Positions 61,919 to 64,000 of a stretch of DNA of 64,000 nucleotides are shown here, one piece after another. The position numbers and the translations under genes were made by a program. The notes under the pieces were generated by a model. It did no database searches. It was not told the origin of the DNA and saw only the letters and a program-made list of their open reading frames with translations. The first letter of the stretch is position 1. Each line of letters starts with the position of its first letter. This DNA comes from Baekduia alba (GTDB taxonomy: Bacteria > Actinomycetota > Thermoleophilia > Solirubrobacterales > Solirubrobacteraceae): contig NZ_CP114013.1 of NCBI RefSeq assembly GCF_028416635.1, forward strand, positions 5,518,001 to 5,582,000, written 5' to 3'.

Positions 61919-62350
61919 CTAGGAAGCCGCCGAGCCCAGCTCGGAGATCTTCCAGGTGTTGTCGACCTTGACGAGGGTCAAGGTGTCGGTGCGGTTGTCC
62001 TTGCCGGTGTCGGACTGGACGGTCGCGGTCGCGGAGGTGCCGTCGATCGCGACCTTCTTGACGTCGAGCTCCCATGAGTCGACGTCGCGCAGCGCGTCCT
62101 TGAGGACCTTCTCGCAGGTGCCCTTGGAGGCGGTCTTGATCTTGGTCACCAGCGCGGGGGCCAGGAGGTCCGCGCAGATCTTGGTCTCGTCGCGCTTCTT
62201 GCTGGCCTTCTGGAGGTCTTCGACGGTCTGCGCGACCGCCTTCTGGTCGCCTTTGAAGTCCGATGACGAGTCGTCGTCGGTCTGCCCGCAGGCGGTCAGG
62301 GTAAGCGCGCTGAGGCAGAGCAACGCGGCGAGGCGGGTGGTGGCGGCCAT
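61919..62350 (-). CDS. lipoprotein, 143 aa
   Basis: A lipobox LTAC-G at residues 18-21 follows a typical signal (MAATTRLAALLCLSALTLTA). The mature part has a Ser/Asp linker, two further Cys, and a beta-rich domain (SATATVQSDTGKDNRTDTLT, LVKVDNTWKISELG) resembling NTF2-like or DUF4878 lipoproteins. It is anchored outside the membrane; the role is unknown. It is divergent from the TetR gene at 62398 with a short gap, convergent with rmlB. Confidence 0.85.
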   Translation of the reverse strand: MAATTRLAALLCLSALTLTACGQTDDDSSSDFKGDQKAVAQTVEDLQKASKKRDETKICADLLAPALVTKIKTASKGTCEKVLKDALRDVDSWELDVKKVAIDGTSATATVQSDTGKDNRTDTLTLVKVDNTWKISELGSAAS

Positions 62351-62397
62351 CGTGCTGGAGCGTACCTCCTGCCCTGCCGCCTAGGATTCAGCGACGC

Positions 62398-63057
62398 ATG
62401 GCCGACTCCGACGCATCCCGCACCACCGTTCCCACCGTCGTTCCGCGAGGTCGTCACGCGCCGCCGCTGGAGGTCCGGCTGACGGTGCAGCGCCGCCGGC
62501 TGTTCGAGGCGGCGGCCACGGTCTTCGCCAAGCGCGGCTTCGCCGACGCCACCGCGGAGGCGATCAGCCGCGAGGCCGGGATGTCGAAGGCGACGTTCTA
62601 CGAGCACTTCGCCAACAAGGAGGAGGCGATCCTCGCGCTGTTCGACGAGGCCGCCACCGAGTGCATGCGCCAGATGGCGCTCGCCGCCGACGAGCAGACC
62701 GAGGACTACCCGACGCACCTCGCCAACGGCACGCGCGCGTTCCTGCGCACGCTCGCCGACTGGCCCGACGCGGCGCAGACGCTCCTGGTCGAGATCATCG
62801 GCGCCGGCCCGCGCGCGACCGAGCGCCGCGACGCGATCCTCGACGCGTTCGCCGACGCCATCTACCGCGACAACGAGCGCACGGCGCCGAAGTACGGCGC
62901 GCCGCGCTTCGCCTCGCGCGACGACGCGTTCGCGTGCGTCGGCGCGATCGTCGAGCTCGCCTCGCGCCAGCTGCGCACCGGCAACCCCGGCGACATCCGC
63001 GAGCTCGAGCCCGTGATCGACCGCCTCATGCTCGGAATCCTCGAGCAGAGCCGCTGA
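62398..63057 (+). CDS. TetR-family regulator, 219 aa
   Basis: [57 protein letters not shown]. The first 28 residues are a basic, disordered extension. The C-terminal domain is all-helical. TAGGAT is 10 nt before the ATG. It may control the divergent lipoprotein gene or the downstream DNA glycosylase; no clear palindrome is seen in the 47-bp gap. Confidence 0.9.
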   Translation: MADSDASRTTVPTVVPRGRHAPPLEVRLTVQRRRLFEAAATVFAKRGFADATAEAISREAGMSKATFYEHFANKEEAILALFDEAATECMRQMALAADEQTEDYPTHLANGTRAFLRTLADWPDAAQTLLVEIIGAGPRATERRDAILDAFADAIYRDNERTAPKYGAPRFASRDDAFACVGAIVELASRQLRTGNPGDIRELEPVIDRLMLGILEQSR

Positions 63058-63109
63058 TGGTCGCCGACACGCTCAGCGAGAGGCTTCCCAGGATCCTGCA
63101 GCAGGCGGG

Positions 63110-63826
63110 ATGAGCCGCCGCCACGCGGACCCCGGCCTCGCCGCCCTGGAGGCGGAGGTCACGCGGTGCCGGCGCTGTCCGCGCCTGGTCGACTGGCGCG
63201 AGCAGGTCGCGCGCGAGAAGCGCGCCTCGTTCAAGGACGACACCTACTGGGGCCGCCCGATCCCGGGCTTCGGCGACCCGCGCGCCCGCGTCCTGATCCT
63301 CGGGCTCGCGCCCGCCGCCCACGGCGCCAACCGCACCGGGCGCGTCTTCACCGGCGACCGCAGCGGCGACTTCCTCTTCGCCTCGTTGCACCGCACCGGC
63401 TTCGCCAACAAGCCGACGAGCGTCGCGCGCGACGACGGCCTCCAGCTCACGGACGCCTGGATCACCGCCGCCGTGCGCTGCGCGCCGCCGGCCAACAAGC
63501 CGACGCCCGACGAGCGCGACGCGTGCCTGCCGTGGACGGTCGCCGAGCTGGAGCACGTGAGCGACGTGCGCGTCGTCGTCTGCCTCGGCGCGTTCGCCTG
63601 GGACGCCGCGCTGCGGCTGCGCGCCGCGCTCGGCCATGCGCCGCCGCGGCCCAAGCCGAAGTTCGGCCACGGCGCGCTCTGGTACGACGACGACCGGGAG
63701 GACGGTGGCTGGGCGCTTCTGGGCACCTACCACCCGTCCCAGCAGAACACCTTCACCGGCGTTCTGACCGAGGCGATGATGGACGACGTGTTCACCACCG
63801 CGCGCGACGTGGCGGGCCTGGCGTGA
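63110..63826 (+). CDS. uracil-DNA glycosylase, family 5 (UdgB-like), 238 aa
   Basis: The motif [20 protein letters not shown] near residue 65 and the terminal [15 protein letters not shown] near 210 are those of the family 5 (UDGb) enzymes. Cys pairs CRRCP near 20 and later [16 protein letters not shown] could hold the [4Fe-4S] cluster. It removes uracil and other deaminated bases from DNA. Its lack of the catalytic Asp of family 1 agrees with this class. The GTGA overlap with the next gene shows co-translation. Confidence 0.9.
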   Translation: MSRRHADPGLAALEAEVTRCRRCPRLVDWREQVAREKRASFKDDTYWGRPIPGFGDPRARVLILGLAPAAHGANRTGRVFTGDRSGDFLFASLHRTGFANKPTSVARDDGLQLTDAWITAAVRCAPPANKPTPDERDACLPWTVAELEHVSDVRVVVCLGAFAWDAALRLRAALGHAPPRPKPKFGHGALWYDDDREDGGWALLGTYHPSQQNTFTGVLTEAMMDDVFTTARDVAGLA

Positions 63827-64000
63827 TCGTCCCGCAGGCCGAGGTCGCCGGCGTCCACCTGCTGATGAGCGAGACGGGCGTCCGCCACGTCCTCGGCCGG
63901 CCCAAGTCCATGCGGTCGGTCAAGGACGGACTCGGACCCACCCGCCCGATCCGCGTCATGGACTACGGCAAGACCAAGGTCTACCTCTCGGCCACCGCCG
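63823..64000 (+). CDS. 5' part of an unidentified gene
   Basis: From GTG 63823 (overlapping the preceding stop) the frame stays open to the window end, 59 codons: [20 protein letters not shown], then [17 protein letters not shown], then [16 protein letters not shown]. There is no recognised motif in this short part. The coupling to the glycosylase gene supports that it is real. Confidence 0.65.
   Translation, partial: MIVPQAEVAGVHLLMSETGVRHVLGRPKSMRSVKDGLGPTRPIRVMDYGKTKVYLSATA

Overview
The window is chromosomal DNA of a very GC-rich bacterium with actinobacterial gene content. It has a GlnR-type nitrogen regulator, a fused PafB-PafC transcription factor, YkuD L,D-transpeptidases and many ATGA/GTGA gene overlaps. 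The large secreted beta-propeller/Fn3 proteins with the 'EYGTTxxYG' signature, and the lack of actinomycete-specific surface genes, point to the Thermoleophilia (Solirubrobacterales: Solirubrobacter/Conexibacter/Baekduia-like). That placement is inference from protein style; no rRNA gene is present. I see no tRNA, rRNA, CRISPR array, insertion sequence or complete prophage.

Region 1 (1-11.8 kb) is visibly less GC-rich than the rest. It starts with the 3' part of a glycosyltransferase and then holds secreted proteins on the minus strand. One is a 292-aa exported protein. Two adjacent genes encode exported giants: an NHL/Fn3/TolB-like propeller protein of about 1180 aa and a 1006-aa protein with repeated Cys-pair modules. 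A family of about 205-aa exported proteins is present as two intact and two decaying copies. Two of these units share an almost identical sigma-70 promoter. Region 2 (11.8-19 kb) has an MFS pump lacking a normal start codon, an XRE regulator, a shattered PAS-GGDEF-EAL gene, an SDR/MDR oxidoreductase pair controlled by a divergent TetR through a perfect palindrome, and a secreted Fn3-like protein.

Region 3 (19-30 kb) is a nitrate assimilation locus. It has a NarK transporter; the minus-strand set glnA, glnR-like regulator and a TrpD-like protein without the usual PRPP loop; and, divergently, a single-chain assimilatory nitrate reductase fused to an FAD/NADH reductase and a BFD iron-sulfur domain, followed by nirB and nirD. 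A sequence with the four-half-site geometry of an actinobacterial GlnR box lies between the divergent arms. Nitrate would be imported, reduced to nitrite and then ammonium, and captured by glutamine synthetase, with the local regulator controlling the set.

Region 4 (30-43 kb) is a mosaic of small transcription units, each a regulator with one or two targets: arylamine N-acetyltransferase, AraC-VOC, PucR, NmrA-like proteins with HxlR, a FadR-like GntR with a sterol-desaturase-family hydroxylase, and ECF sigma with a putative anti-sigma. It also holds a degenerate UbiB-like kinase, a MarR/MFS scar and a small foreign-looking gene flanked by a 16-bp direct repeat. Region 5 (43-48 kb) looks like one LysR regulon: a HisD-family dehydrogenase, a nitrilase-family amidohydrolase and an APC permease, with the same 17-bp LysR-type box at both promoters. 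Region 6 (48-58.4 kb) has an L,D-transpeptidase, an MFS/hydrolase/PhaC-like operon, a GntR-EamA pair with its own palindrome, an OB-HD nuclease-like protein, a response regulator with a dimerization-domain-only mini-kinase, and pafBC. Region 7 (58.4-64 kb) has rmlA-rmlD-rmlB (no rmlC), a lipoprotein, a TetR regulator, a family-5 type uracil-DNA glycosylase and a gene cut by the window end.

Many genes lack a Shine-Dalgarno sequence and instead have a TAnnnT hexamer 6-10 nt before the start codon, as expected for leaderless mRNAs.
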